NCBI RefSeq assembly: GCF_019249655.2 | Contig: NZ_CP137557.1 | Span: 712,001 to 776,000 of the forward strand | DNA: 64,000 nt | Direction of reading: 5' to 3' | From: Segatella copri | GTDB taxonomy: Bacteria > Bacteroidota > Bacteroidia > Bacteroidales > Bacteroidaceae | In this document: piece by piece, positions 35,281 through 45,949 of the stretch | Layout of the letters: the number at the start of each line of letters is the position of its first letter | How positions within the stretch are numbered: the first letter of the stretch is position 1 | Notes under the pieces: generated by a model | What the model was told of the DNA's origin: nothing | What the model saw: the letters and a program-made list of their open reading frames with translations, nothing else | Database searches by the model: none | Program-made: the position numbers and the translations under genes

Positions 35281-36594
35281 ATGACACAAAAACCTGATTT
35301 GAGTTTCTGGAAGCTCTGGAACCTGAGCTTCGGTTTCTTCGGGGTACAGATTGCCTACGCCCTTCAGAGCGCCAACATCTCCCGAATCTTTGCAACGTTG
35401 GGTGCTGACCCACACAACTTGAGTTATTTCTGGATTCTCCCTCCATTGATGGGAATCCTGGTACAGCCTATCGTAGGTACGCTGAGTGATAAGACCTGGT
35501 GCCGATTCGGTCGCCGCATCCCTTATCTCTTCGTGGGTGCCACGATTGCTGTCCTCGTGATGTGCCTGCTGCCGAATGCCGGTTCGCTGGGCCTTACCGT
35601 GAGCGGAGCCATGCTCTTCGGCTTGATTGCCCTGATGTTTCTGGATACGAGCATCAACATGGCGATGCAGCCTTTCAAGATGCTGGTGGGCGATATGGTG
35701 AACGAGAAGCAGAAGGCGAAGGCTTACTCTATCCAGAGTTTCCTCTGCAATGCCGGCTCTGTGGCTGGATACATCTTCCCGTTCCTCTTTACCTTCCTGG
35801 GTATCAAGAATGTGGCAGAACAAGGCGTTGTGCCTGATTCCGTTATCTGGTCGTTCTATGTGGGTGCTGCCATCCTGATTCTCTGTGTTATCTACACCAC
35901 GATGAAGGTAAAGGAGTGGAATCCGCAGCAGTATGCGGAGTATAATGGTGTAGCTGGCGATGTGGAAAAGGAAGAAGAGGGTAAGGCCGATTGGATTACG
36001 CTCTTGAAGAATGCGCCATCTACCTTCTGGAAGGTGGGACTGGTACAGTTCTTCTGCTGGGCTGGCTTCCTCTATCTCTGGAACTATTCTACCGGTGCCA
36101 TCGCCGAAACCGTTTGGAATACCACCGACCCTAAGTCGGCTGAATTCCAGGAGGCAGGCAACTGGGTGGGCATCCTCTTTGCCGTACAGGCTGTGGGCAG
36201 CGTGCTTTGGGCTGTGGTGCTTCCTCAGTTCAAAAACACCAAAATGGCTTATAGCGTGAGCTTGCTGATTGGTGGTGTGGGCTTCGCTCTTATTCCATTC
36301 CTGCACGACCAATACTTGCAGTTTATCCCATTCCTGATGATTGGTGCGGGTTGGGCAGCCATGCTGGCAATGCCATTCACCTTTGTTACCAACGCCTTGC
36401 AGGGCTATGGTCACATGGGCGCTTATCTGGGCCTGTTTAACGGAACCATCTGTATTCCTCAGATTGTGGCAGCCATCTGTGGCGGCACCATCCTGAGCTT
36501 GATTGGTTCTCATCAGAGCGACATGATGATAGTGGCTGGTGTATTGCTCATCGCCGGTGCTTTATCTGTCAGCATCATCAAGGAAAAGAAATAA
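35281..36594 (+). CDS. SLC45-like MFS sugar transporter
   Basis: A 437-residue inner-membrane carrier with about 12 helices. The opening FWKLWNLSFGFFGVQIAYAL (residues 9-28) with Q-S-A-N-I-S-R, and LSDKTWCRFGRRIPYLFVG (about 73-91) with the MFS D-x-x-x-x-R-x-G-R-R loop, place it with the bacterial maltose/sucrose carriers (MalY/SLC45 type). Its position between the starch regulator and malQ suggests uptake of maltose or glucose from the periplasm. It probably shares a transcript with lacI. Confidence 0.87.
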   Translation: MTQKPDLSFWKLWNLSFGFFGVQIAYALQSANISRIFATLGADPHNLSYFWILPPLMGILVQPIVGTLSDKTWCRFGRRIPYLFVGATIAVLVMCLLPNAGSLGLTVSGAMLFGLIALMFLDTSINMAMQPFKMLVGDMVNEKQKAKAYSIQSFLCNAGSVAGYIFPFLFTFLGIKNVAEQGVVPDSVIWSFYVGAAILILCVIYTTMKVKEWNPQQYAEYNGVAGDVEKEEEGKADWITLLKNAPSTFWKVGLVQFFCWAGFLYLWNYSTGAIAETVWNTTDPKSAEFQEAGNWVGILFAVQAVGSVLWAVVLPQFKNTKMAYSVSLLIGGVGFALIPFLHDQYLQFIPFLMIGAGWAAMLAMPFTFVTNALQGYGHMGAYLGLFNGTICIPQIVAAICGGTILSLIGSHQSDMMIVAGVLLIAGALSVSIIKEKK

Positions 36595-36629
36595 GGCTTA
36601 TCAAGAACCATGAATAATGCCAGTCAAGG

Positions 36630-36659
36630 AAAACAAATGCAAACGTTTGCATTTGTTTT
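36630..36659. promoter_or_regulatory. 30-base perfect palindrome with LacI-type core upstream of malQ
   Basis: A perfect 30-base inverted repeat centred between 36644 and 36645. The core is ATGCAAACGTTTGCAT, and the arms extend it with CAAA/TTTG and A/T runs. It is the longest of the four operator copies. Because GG and TTTTTCC flank it 36 bp after the MFS stop, it could also fold as that gene's terminator. Confidence 0.75.
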
Positions 36660-36705
36660 TCCTCGATTTGTGCAAAAGAACCGTACTTGTTACGGATATT
36701 TTTGC

Positions 36706-36713
36706 TAATTTCG
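36706..36713 (+). promoter_or_regulatory. Candidate -7 box of malQ
   Basis: TAATTTCG, one base off TAnnTTTG, with its centre exactly 65 bp from the operator centre. A better match, TATTTTTG at 36697-36704, lies 56 bp away and is the alternative. Confidence 0.4.
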
Positions 36714-36759
36714 CACCGGAAATAAAAATAATAAATAACTAACCTCTAAATGGAGTCTT

Positions 36760-39435
36760 ATGACAATTCATTTTAACATAGAATACAGAACCTTGTTCGG
36801 CGAGCAGCTCGTCTTGAACATTCAGAAGGAGGATGAGGAACTTAGGTTCCCGATGACCACTCTCAATGGCGAGAGATGGTCGTTTGACTGGTGTGTAGAA
36901 CAGCCAGCAAAGGCTTACACCTATTATTATAGTGTAGAGCGCGATGGCAGGGTGCTCAAGACCGAGTGGCTTCTCGTGAAGCATTGCCTGGAACTGAACG
37001 CCACCAAGGCGGATGAGTTCACCCTCTATGACAGTTGGAAGGTGATACCTGAGGATGCTTATCTTTACAGCAGTGCCTTTACCGATTGCATCAATCACCA
37101 GGCTCCAGAAGAACTGGCGATGCAGAACTGTGCCAAGACCGTACGCCTCATCGTGCGTGCCCCTCAGCTTCGTGATGGAGAAAGACTCGGAGTGGTGGGT
37201 GCCGACAATGTGCTGGGTGCATGGAATGCAGAAAAAATGCTGAAGATGACACAGCACACCTATAACGAATGGGTGGCAGATGTGGATGCTGTTCATCTGC
37301 AGACCGCTCACATGGAGTTCAAGTTTGTGGCTTACAACGAGAAGAAGGACCTGCTTTTCTGGGAAACAGGCATGAACCGCACCATCGACCTGCCGGAGAT
37401 GAAGGCTGGTGATGCCATCGCTTATGATCTGGACCAGGCTTTCTTTGCCCTCTACAACCGCAAGCTTGCCGGAACGCAGGTGCCAGTATTCTCCTTGCGC
37501 AGCGAGAAGAGTGCCGGCGTGGGCGACTTCGGCGACCTGAAGACCATGATAGACCTCGTGGCTTCTACCGGTCAGAAAGTTCTTCAGCTTCTGCCAATCA
37601 ATGATACTACCATCACCCATACCTGGACGGACAGTTATCCATATAGCTGCATCAGCGTCTTTGCCATCCATCCGATGTATGCCGATCTGAATGCGTTGCC
37701 AGCGTTGAAGGACAAGAAGGCTCGCGAGGAGGCAGAGAAGACCCGCAAGGAACTCAATGCCTTGCATCAGATTGATTATGAGAAGGTGAATGATTACAAG
37801 CAGAATTATCTGCAACAGATATTTGCACAGGAAGGTAAAAAGATGATGTCGGGAGCCGATTTCAAGGCTTTCATTCAGGATACACAACAGTGGCTCGTGC
37901 CTTACGCACAGTATTCTTACCTGCGCGACAAGAATGGCACTGCCGACTTCACTCAGTGGCCAGACCATAACATCTGGGATGAGGCTGAGCGCAAGGATTT
38001 GACCAACCCAGAAGCCGAGGCATACAAGAATGTGGAGTTCTTCTACTTCGTGCAGTTCATCCTGAACAAGCAGATGCAGGAGGCGCACGAACATGCCAAG
38101 GCGAAGGGCGTTATCCTGAAGGGTGATATTCCTATTGGCGTACATCGCCACAGCTGCGATGTCTGGATGGAGCCTAAGTACTTCAATCTGAACGGTCAGG
38201 CGGGTGCTCCACCTGATGATTTCTCTGTGAATGGTCAGAATTGGGGATTCCCTACTTACAACTGGGATGAGATGTTGAAGGACGGTTGCCAGTGGTGGAC
38301 CCGCCGCTTCCAGAATATGTCGAAGTTCTTTGATGCCTATCGCATCGACCATGTGCTCGGCTTCTTCCGCATCTGGGAAATCCCTGTGGATAGCGTGCAT
38401 GGTTTGCTCGGACAGTTTGCCCCAGCCCTCGGCATGACCCGTGAGGAGATTCAGAGCTACGGCTTGAACTTCCAGGAGGACAGATTCCTCCGTCCGTTCA
38501 TTACCGACTGGATATTGGACCGTATGTTCCATGAGCGTGCCGACGAAGTGAAGGAGAAGTATCTCGACCGCCTGGATGAGGAACGCTATCAGATGAAGAC
38601 TGAGGTAGATACCCAGCGCAAGGTGGAGGCTCTCTTTGCTGATGTGACAGAAGAGAAGGAAATCTGGTTGCGTGATGGCTTGTATGCCCTGATCAGCGAC
38701 GTGCTCTTCGTTCGCGACCGCAAGAACCCAGGACTCTTCCATCCACGTATCTCGGCACAGCTCGACTTTGTCTACGAGTCGCTCTATGATGTTGACAAGG
38801 CAGCATTCAATCGTCTTTATAACGACTACTTCTATCGCCGAAACAACCAGTTCTGGTATGGCGAGGCGATGAAGAAGTTGCCTAAGCTGGTTCAGGCTAC
38901 CCGCATGCTGGTTTGTGCCGAAGACCTGGGTATGGTACCTGATTGTGTGCCATGGGTGATGAACGAATTGAAGATATTGAGTCTGGAACTCCAGAGCATG
39001 CCAAAGGATCCATCGGTTAAGTTTGGTCATCTGAGCCGTAACCCATACCGCTCTGTCTGCACCATCTCCAGTCATGATATGCCTACCTTGCGTATGTGGT
39101 GGGACGAGAACATCTCCCGTACCCAGGAGTATTACAATACGATGCTCTATCGTGAAGGACCAGCTCCTCATCCGCTCCCAGGTTGGTTGGCAAGAGACAT
39201 CATCTCCCGCCATCTTACCTCTCCATCCATGCTCTGCGTATTGAGCGTACAGGATTGGCTTGCCATCGATGAAAAGCTCCGTTTGCCAGATGCCGATGCC
39301 GAGCGCATCAACATCCCAGCCAATCCAAAGCACTACTGGCGCTATCGCATGCACCTGAGTCTGGAAGAGTTGGCTGCCAGCAAGGAGTTCATGGAGAACA
39401 TCTCCGAACTGATAGCTCAGGGTGGCCGCAACTAA
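36760..39435 (+). CDS. malQ: 4-alpha-glucanotransferase (GH77) with two N-terminal CBM20 domains
   Basis: An 891-residue cytoplasmic enzyme of the long DPE2-like type. Two starch-binding domains come first (residues 1-110, opening HFNIEYRTLFGEQLVL, and about 125-235, with RLGVVGADNVLGAWNAEKML). The GH77 barrel follows, with the nucleophile Asp530 in FDAYRIDHVLGF, acid Glu721 in CAEDLGMVPD, and SSHDMPTLR late in the chain. It disproportionates maltodextrins and releases glucose. No signal peptide. An operator lies upstream and a clean terminator follows. Confidence 0.95.
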   Translation: MTIHFNIEYRTLFGEQLVLNIQKEDEELRFPMTTLNGERWSFDWCVEQPAKAYTYYYSVERDGRVLKTEWLLVKHCLELNATKADEFTLYDSWKVIPEDAYLYSSAFTDCINHQAPEELAMQNCAKTVRLIVRAPQLRDGERLGVVGADNVLGAWNAEKMLKMTQHTYNEWVADVDAVHLQTAHMEFKFVAYNEKKDLLFWETGMNRTIDLPEMKAGDAIAYDLDQAFFALYNRKLAGTQVPVFSLRSEKSAGVGDFGDLKTMIDLVASTGQKVLQLLPINDTTITHTWTDSYPYSCISVFAIHPMYADLNALPALKDKKAREEAEKTRKELNALHQIDYEKVNDYKQNYLQQIFAQEGKKMMSGADFKAFIQDTQQWLVPYAQYSYLRDKNGTADFTQWPDHNIWDEAERKDLTNPEAEAYKNVEFFYFVQFILNKQMQEAHEHAKAKGVILKGDIPIGVHRHSCDVWMEPKYFNLNGQAGAPPDDFSVNGQNWGFPTYNWDEMLKDGCQWWTRRFQNMSKFFDAYRIDHVLGFFRIWEIPVDSVHGLLGQFAPALGMTREEIQSYGLNFQEDRFLRPFITDWILDRMFHERADEVKEKYLDRLDEERYQMKTEVDTQRKVEALFADVTEEKEIWLRDGLYALISDVLFVRDRKNPGLFHPRISAQLDFVYESLYDVDKAAFNRLYNDYFYRRNNQFWYGEAMKKLPKLVQATRMLVCAEDLGMVPDCVPWVMNELKILSLELQSMPKDPSVKFGHLSRNPYRSVCTISSHDMPTLRMWWDENISRTQEYYNTMLYREGPAPHPLPGWLARDIISRHLTSPSMLCVLSVQDWLAIDEKLRLPDADAERINIPANPKHYWRYRMHLSLEELAASKEFMENISELIAQGGRN

Positions 39436-39461
39436 AATGTTGCAATAGCAAATGCAAAATC

Positions 39462-39477
39462 GTGCAAACGTTTGCAC
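39462..39477. promoter_or_regulatory. LacI-type operator upstream of the GH97 gene
   Basis: A perfect 16-base palindrome, GTGCAAACGTTTGCAC, lies 26 bp after the malQ stop. Its centre is 66 bp from the -7 box of the GH97 gene. Confidence 0.75.
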
Positions 39478-39490
39478 CTTGATATACGGA

Positions 39491-39522
39491 AAAATACCCT
39501 CCCATTTAGCGGAGGGTATTTT
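39491..39522 (+). terminator. Terminator of malQ, between operator and promoter of the next gene
   Basis: A 12-base perfect stem (AAAATACCCTCC / GGAGGGTATTTT) with an 8-base loop, followed by TTTTTT. It sits between the GH97 operator and its -7 box. Confidence 0.88.
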
Positions 39523-39531
39523 TGTTTTTTG

Positions 39532-39539
39532 TATCTTTG
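39532..39539 (+). promoter_or_regulatory. -7 box of the GH97 gene
   Basis: TATCTTTG, a TAnnTTTG match, 83 bp before the ATG at 39623 and 66 bp (centre to centre) from the operator. Confidence 0.6.
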
Positions 39540-39613
39540 CACTGTCTTAAGAATAAACAGATTATGATTAAGGTTAACTAACAAGGATTCAAAAAAACAA
39601 GAATAAGCAATAA

Positions 39614-41758
<2,145 letters not shown>

Positions 41759-41782
41759 TGATTAGGAACATAGAGAAGTAGA

Positions 41783-41816
41783 AGTTTAGGGAAGATGCAT
41801 ATTTCTTCCCTAAACT
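41783..41816 (+). terminator. Terminator after the GH97 gene
   Basis: A 12-base perfect stem (AGTTTAGGGAAG / CTTCCCTAAACT) with a 10-base loop, followed by CCTTTTCTG. The weak T-run may allow read-through into the pullulanase gene. I saw no clear -7 box between it and 41879. Confidence 0.75.
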
Positions 41817-41878
41817 CCTTTTCTGTTCTATTTGGCAACTATCCATTTGAATATAGATTCAATTAACAATAATAGATA

Positions 41879-43849
41879 ATGAAAATCCAAAAACTAATAA
41901 TTGCAGCATTGACAGCATCGATTTTACCAACTTCATTGAGTGCGCAGCAGACATTCAATGAGATGATGTATTCCAAGGAGAAAACCATGTTCGTTCTCAA
42001 TGCCCCAACAGCAGGCAAGTCTTCTGTTACTATCCGTCTTTATAAGGATGGACAAAAAGGTAAGGCTTACAAGACGCTGAAGATGAAGAAGATGGGCGAT
42101 GAACGATGGGGGGCTACCGTGAAGGGCGACCTGAAGGGTAAGTTCTATACCTTCGATATCGGTAAGGGTGAAACTCCAGGTACATTTGCTAAGGCGGTAG
42201 GTGTCAACGGAAACCGTGGTGCTATCGTTGATTTGTATGATACCGACCCTGTGGGATGGGACAAGGATGTGCGCCCAGCCATCCAGTCGCCAGCCGACCT
42301 CGTTATCTACGAGCTCCACGTACGTGATTTCTCCGTTTCTCCTACATCGGGCTTGAAGTATCAGGGCAAGTATCTCGCCCTTACCGAACCTAAGGCTATC
42401 GAATATCTCAAGAATCTCGGCATCAATGCCATCCATTTTCAGCCGGTATTCGATTATGCATCCGTAGATGAAACCCAGCTCAACAAGCCTCAGTTCAACT
42501 GGGGCTACGATCCGAAGAACTATAATGTGCCGGAAGGCAGTTACAGCACCGACCCTTATACTCCGGGAACCCGCATCAAGGAGTTCAAGGAGATGGTGAT
42601 GGCGCTTCACAAGGCTGGTATCCGAGTGATTTTCGATGCTGTGTATAATCATACCTTCGATATCAATGGCAGCAACTTCCAGCGTACTTATCCTGATTAT
42701 TATTATCGCAAGAATAAAGATGGAAAGTATAGTGATGGTTCCGGCTGCGGCAACGAGACCGCATCAGAAAGGCCTTTGATGCGCCAGTTTATGCTGGAGA
42801 GCGTGAAGTACTGGATTGATGAATTCCATATTGACGGCTTCCGCTTTGACCTGATGGGTGTTCACGATATAGAGACCATGCAGGCTATCCGTGAGATGGT
42901 GAACCGCATCGATCCTAGCATTTATATCTATGGTGAGGGATGGAGTGCAGGCAGCTGTGCTTATCCTACGGAGAAACTCGCCATGAAGGCGAATACCCAT
43001 CAGTTGAATGGTATCGGTGCCTTCAGCGATGATATGCGTGATGCCCTCCGTGGTCCTTTCTCTGATGACCATAAGGGTGCGCTCCTGGCTGGTCTTTCTG
43101 GCGAGGAGGAGAGTCTGAAGTTCGGTATCGTGGGTGGCATCGCTCATCCGCAGGTGGATATGAACAAGGTGAATTATGACAAGAAGCCTTGGACCAACAA
43201 CCCAACCGAGCAGATCAGCTATGTAAGCTGCCACGATGATATGTGTCTGGTAGATAGATTGAAGGCAAGCATCCCATCCCTGACAGATAAGAATATTCCT
43301 GAAGAGATGCGTACTGCCGAGTTGCTCCGCATCGACCAGCTTGCCCAGACCTGTGTGTTCACTTCGCAGGGTGTGCCTTTCATCCTTGCCGGTGAAGAGA
43401 TGCTTCGCGACAAGAAGGGTGTTCACAACAGCTACAACTCTCCTGACAGCATCAACCAGTTTACTTGGACCAATCTGCAGAAGTATCCACAGGCGTTCAC
43501 CTTCTATAAGAATCTGATTCAGCTTCGCAAGAACCATCCAGCCTTCCGTCTTTCTACAGGCGATAAGGTACGTCAGCATCTGGAGTTCCTGCCTAGTCAG
43601 GATGCCAAGGGCAACCAGCAGACTTGCCTCGTAGGTTTCCAGCTCAAGAACCTGGAGGGCATCGATGCCTGGAAGCAGATCATTGTTATCTATAATTTCA
43701 ACAAGCAGGCAAAGAAGATGCAGATTCCTGAGGGCAATTACACCGTGGCTTGCTGCAATGGTGTTATCAACGAGGAAGGTTTGGGCTTCATCTCCGGAAA
43801 GGAAGTAGAGGTTGCCCCTCAGTCTGCCTTGATTCTTTATCAGAAATAG
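41879..43849 (+). CDS. pulA: Type I pullulanase (GH13)
   Basis: A 656-residue periplasmic debranching enzyme with a signal peptide (about 1-21, ending LSAQ). An N-terminal CBM48-like domain (about 25-125) precedes the barrel. The pullulanase signature FNWGYDPKNYNVPEGSYS is at about 204-221. GH13 regions are FDAVYNHTF, FRFDLMGVHD with nucleophile Asp324, YGEGWSAG with acid Glu353, and YVSCHDDM. It cuts alpha-1,6 links in imported branched dextrins. No lipobox or export tail, which fits a periplasmic site. Confidence 0.93.
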   Translation: MKIQKLIIAALTASILPTSLSAQQTFNEMMYSKEKTMFVLNAPTAGKSSVTIRLYKDGQKGKAYKTLKMKKMGDERWGATVKGDLKGKFYTFDIGKGETPGTFAKAVGVNGNRGAIVDLYDTDPVGWDKDVRPAIQSPADLVIYELHVRDFSVSPTSGLKYQGKYLALTEPKAIEYLKNLGINAIHFQPVFDYASVDETQLNKPQFNWGYDPKNYNVPEGSYSTDPYTPGTRIKEFKEMVMALHKAGIRVIFDAVYNHTFDINGSNFQRTYPDYYYRKNKDGKYSDGSGCGNETASERPLMRQFMLESVKYWIDEFHIDGFRFDLMGVHDIETMQAIREMVNRIDPSIYIYGEGWSAGSCAYPTEKLAMKANTHQLNGIGAFSDDMRDALRGPFSDDHKGALLAGLSGEEESLKFGIVGGIAHPQVDMNKVNYDKKPWTNNPTEQISYVSCHDDMCLVDRLKASIPSLTDKNIPEEMRTAELLRIDQLAQTCVFTSQGVPFILAGEEMLRDKKGVHNSYNSPDSINQFTWTNLQKYPQAFTFYKNLIQLRKNHPAFRLSTGDKVRQHLEFLPSQDAKGNQQTCLVGFQLKNLEGIDAWKQIIVIYNFNKQAKKMQIPEGNYTVACCNGVINEEGLGFISGKEVEVAPQSALILYQK

Positions 43850-43896
43850 TCTATATATAATAAGGTATCAGAATAGTCTATATATATAATAAGGTG
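43841..43896 (+). repeat. Tandem 28-base repeat at the pullulanase stop / SusA start gap
   Basis: Two near-identical copies (43841-43868 and 43869-43896) of CAGAA(A)TAGTCTATATATA followed by ATAAGGTRT. The first copy includes the end and stop codon of the pullulanase gene. The 17-base word CTATATATAATAAGGTA in it also occurs exactly at 22806-22822. Confidence 0.6.
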
Positions 43897-43901
43897 TAAT
43901 T

Positions 43902-45827
43902 ATGAAAAAGATAATAGCTTCATTAGTGCTTATGGGTAGCGCAATAAGTATGAATGCGGCAGTCAACGTAAGCCGCATTGAACCTACCGACTGGTATGTG
44001 GGTATGAAGGATGCTTCGCTCCAGCTGATGGTGTATGGCAAGGATATCAAGAATGCTGATGTTACGGTGGATTATCCGGGTGTGAAGGTGGATAGCATCG
44101 CCCGCCTCGATTCTCCTAACTATCTCCTGGTGTATCTCAATCTCGATGGTGCCAAGGCTGGAGAGATGATACTCAACTTCAAGCAGGGCAAGCAGTCGAA
44201 GAAGGTGAAGTATGTGTTGAAAAACCGCGAGATGGCGGGCGACAAGCGTATCGGTTTCTCTAACGAGGATGTGCTCTACATGCTGATGCCCGACCGTTTT
44301 GCCAATGGCAATCTGAAGAACGATGCCTTTAAGAATATGCGTGACAAGACCTGCGACCGCACGGCACCTAGTCTTCGTCATGGTGGCGACCTGGAGGGAA
44401 TCCGCCAGCATCTGGATTATTTCAACCAGTTGGGCGTAACCGCCCTGTGGTTTACTCCGGTTTTGGAGAACGACAGTCCTAATGATGGCAAGAACAGTAC
44501 CTATCATGGTTATGCTACCACCAACTACTATCGTGTAGATCCACGCTTCGGAACCAACGAGGAGTACAAGCAGCTTATTGCTGAGGCTCACAAGAAGGGA
44601 TTGAAGGTGGTGATGGATATGATTTTCAACCATTGCGGTTTCGATCATCCTTGGGTAGCCGATATGCCATCAAAGGATTGGTTCAATGCTCCAGAATGGC
44701 TTGCTCCGGAAAATCAGACACCGGAGCATCAGAAGAAGATAGGTACCGTGGATGGTGCAGCCAAGGTAAACGACAAGTATCTGCAAACAAGTTATAAGTT
44801 GACTCCTGTGCTCGATCCATACGCCAGCAAGGTAGATTTCAAGGAAACCGTAGATGGCTGGTTTGTGCCAAGTATGCCAGATTTGAACCAGCGCAATCCG
44901 CACGTCATCAAGTATCTGATTCAGAACAGTGAGTGGTGGATAGAGACCGTTGGCATCGATGGCATCCGCATGGATACCTATCCATACGCCGACCGTGATG
45001 CGATGGCACACTGGATGAAAGTGCTGGGCGAGGAATATCCTCACTTCAATACTGTGGGCGAGACTTGGGTAACCGAGCCTGCCTATACCGCCGCATGGCA
45101 GAAAGACAGCAAGCTCTCAGAAAAGAACAGCTATCTGCCTACCGTGATGGATTTCGCCTTCTTCGACCGCATCAACAGTGCGAAGAACGAGGAGACTGAT
45201 GACTGGTGGAACGGCATGAACCGCATCTACAACGTGTTCTGCTACGACTATCTCTATCCGAACCCAAAGAGCGTAATGGCATTCGTTGAAAATCACGATA
45301 CCGACCGCTTCCTGGGTGAAGGCAAGGATACCCTGGCATTGAAGCAGGCGCTGGCCCTTCTCCTCACCGTCAACCGTACCCCACAGCTCTATTACGGAAC
45401 CGAGGTGCTGATGAATGGTACCAAGAGTGTAACCGATGGCAACGTGCGCAAGGACTTCCCTGGCGGTTGGGCAGGTGACAAGCACAATGCCTTTACTGCC
45501 GAAGGAAGAACACAGGCTGAAAACCAGATGTTCGACTGGCTCAGCCGATTATTGCATTGGCGCCAGGGCAACGAGGTCATCACCAAAGGCAAGCAGACCC
45601 AGTTCTGTCCGCAGAAGGGTGTGTATGTCATTGCCCGCCAGTACAAGGGAAAGAGCGTGATGACCATCATCAACGGCAAGAAGGAAGCCAACGAACTGAA
45701 TGTTTCCCGCTATGCGGAAATCATTGGAAATGCAGAGAAGGCCGTCGACGTAACCACCGGACGTACCGTTTTGGTCAACAAGAACATCAAACTCCGTCCA
45801 CGTCAGGCGATGATACTCGAATTCTAA
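43902..45827 (+). CDS. susA: Neopullulanase/cyclomaltodextrinase-type GH13 (SusA-like)
   Basis: A 641-residue periplasmic enzyme with a signal peptide (about 1-19). An N-terminal beta domain (about 22-115) is followed by the GH13 barrel with LYMLMPDRFANG (about 127-138), MDMIFNHCGFDHPW, GIRMDTYPYAD with nucleophile Asp358, VGETWV with acid Glu387 and FVENHDTDR. The C-terminal beta domain ends RQAMILEF. It hydrolyses maltodextrin and pullulan links after import. It lies 52 bp after pulA and ends at a strong terminator. Confidence 0.92.
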   Translation: MKKIIASLVLMGSAISMNAAVNVSRIEPTDWYVGMKDASLQLMVYGKDIKNADVTVDYPGVKVDSIARLDSPNYLLVYLNLDGAKAGEMILNFKQGKQSKKVKYVLKNREMAGDKRIGFSNEDVLYMLMPDRFANGNLKNDAFKNMRDKTCDRTAPSLRHGGDLEGIRQHLDYFNQLGVTALWFTPVLENDSPNDGKNSTYHGYATTNYYRVDPRFGTNEEYKQLIAEAHKKGLKVVMDMIFNHCGFDHPWVADMPSKDWFNAPEWLAPENQTPEHQKKIGTVDGAAKVNDKYLQTSYKLTPVLDPYASKVDFKETVDGWFVPSMPDLNQRNPHVIKYLIQNSEWWIETVGIDGIRMDTYPYADRDAMAHWMKVLGEEYPHFNTVGETWVTEPAYTAAWQKDSKLSEKNSYLPTVMDFAFFDRINSAKNEETDDWWNGMNRIYNVFCYDYLYPNPKSVMAFVENHDTDRFLGEGKDTLALKQALALLLTVNRTPQLYYGTEVLMNGTKSVTDGNVRKDFPGGWAGDKHNAFTAEGRTQAENQMFDWLSRLLHWRQGNEVITKGKQTQFCPQKGVYVIARQYKGKSVMTIINGKKEANELNVSRYAEIIGNAEKAVDVTTGRTVLVNKNIKLRPRQAMILEF

Positions 45828-45843
45828 AATATTCAATCATTTC

Positions 45844-45877
45844 ATACCTATTGGTGTAAATTTACACCGATAGGTAT
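45844..45877 (+). terminator. Terminator after susA
   Basis: A 17-base stem with one G-T pair, centred between 45860 and 45861 (ATACCTATTGGTGTAAA and its complement), followed by a run of T. Confidence 0.9.
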
Positions 45878-45919
45878 TTTTTTTTCTCCTAAACATTCTT
45901 TCGTTTCAATTATTCTTTG

Positions 45920-45927
45920 TACTTTTG
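45920..45927 (+). promoter_or_regulatory. -7 box of the sensor/AraC regulator gene
   Basis: TACTTTTG, 22 bp before the ATG at 45950. It rules out an in-frame TTG at 45917 as start. Confidence 0.6.
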
Positions 45928-45949
45928 CACGCATAACCTATATAGACAA

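Noticed and set aside
36739-39477. Very long open frame antisense to malQ
   Set aside because: A shadow of a GC-biased coding strand. The plus-strand GH77 has all catalytic motifs.
45917-45949. Longer form of the sensor/AraC regulator starting with TTG at 45917
   Set aside because: It begins just before the -7 box TACTTTTG and adds no signal-sequence feature. The ATG at 45950 starts a normal signal anchor.
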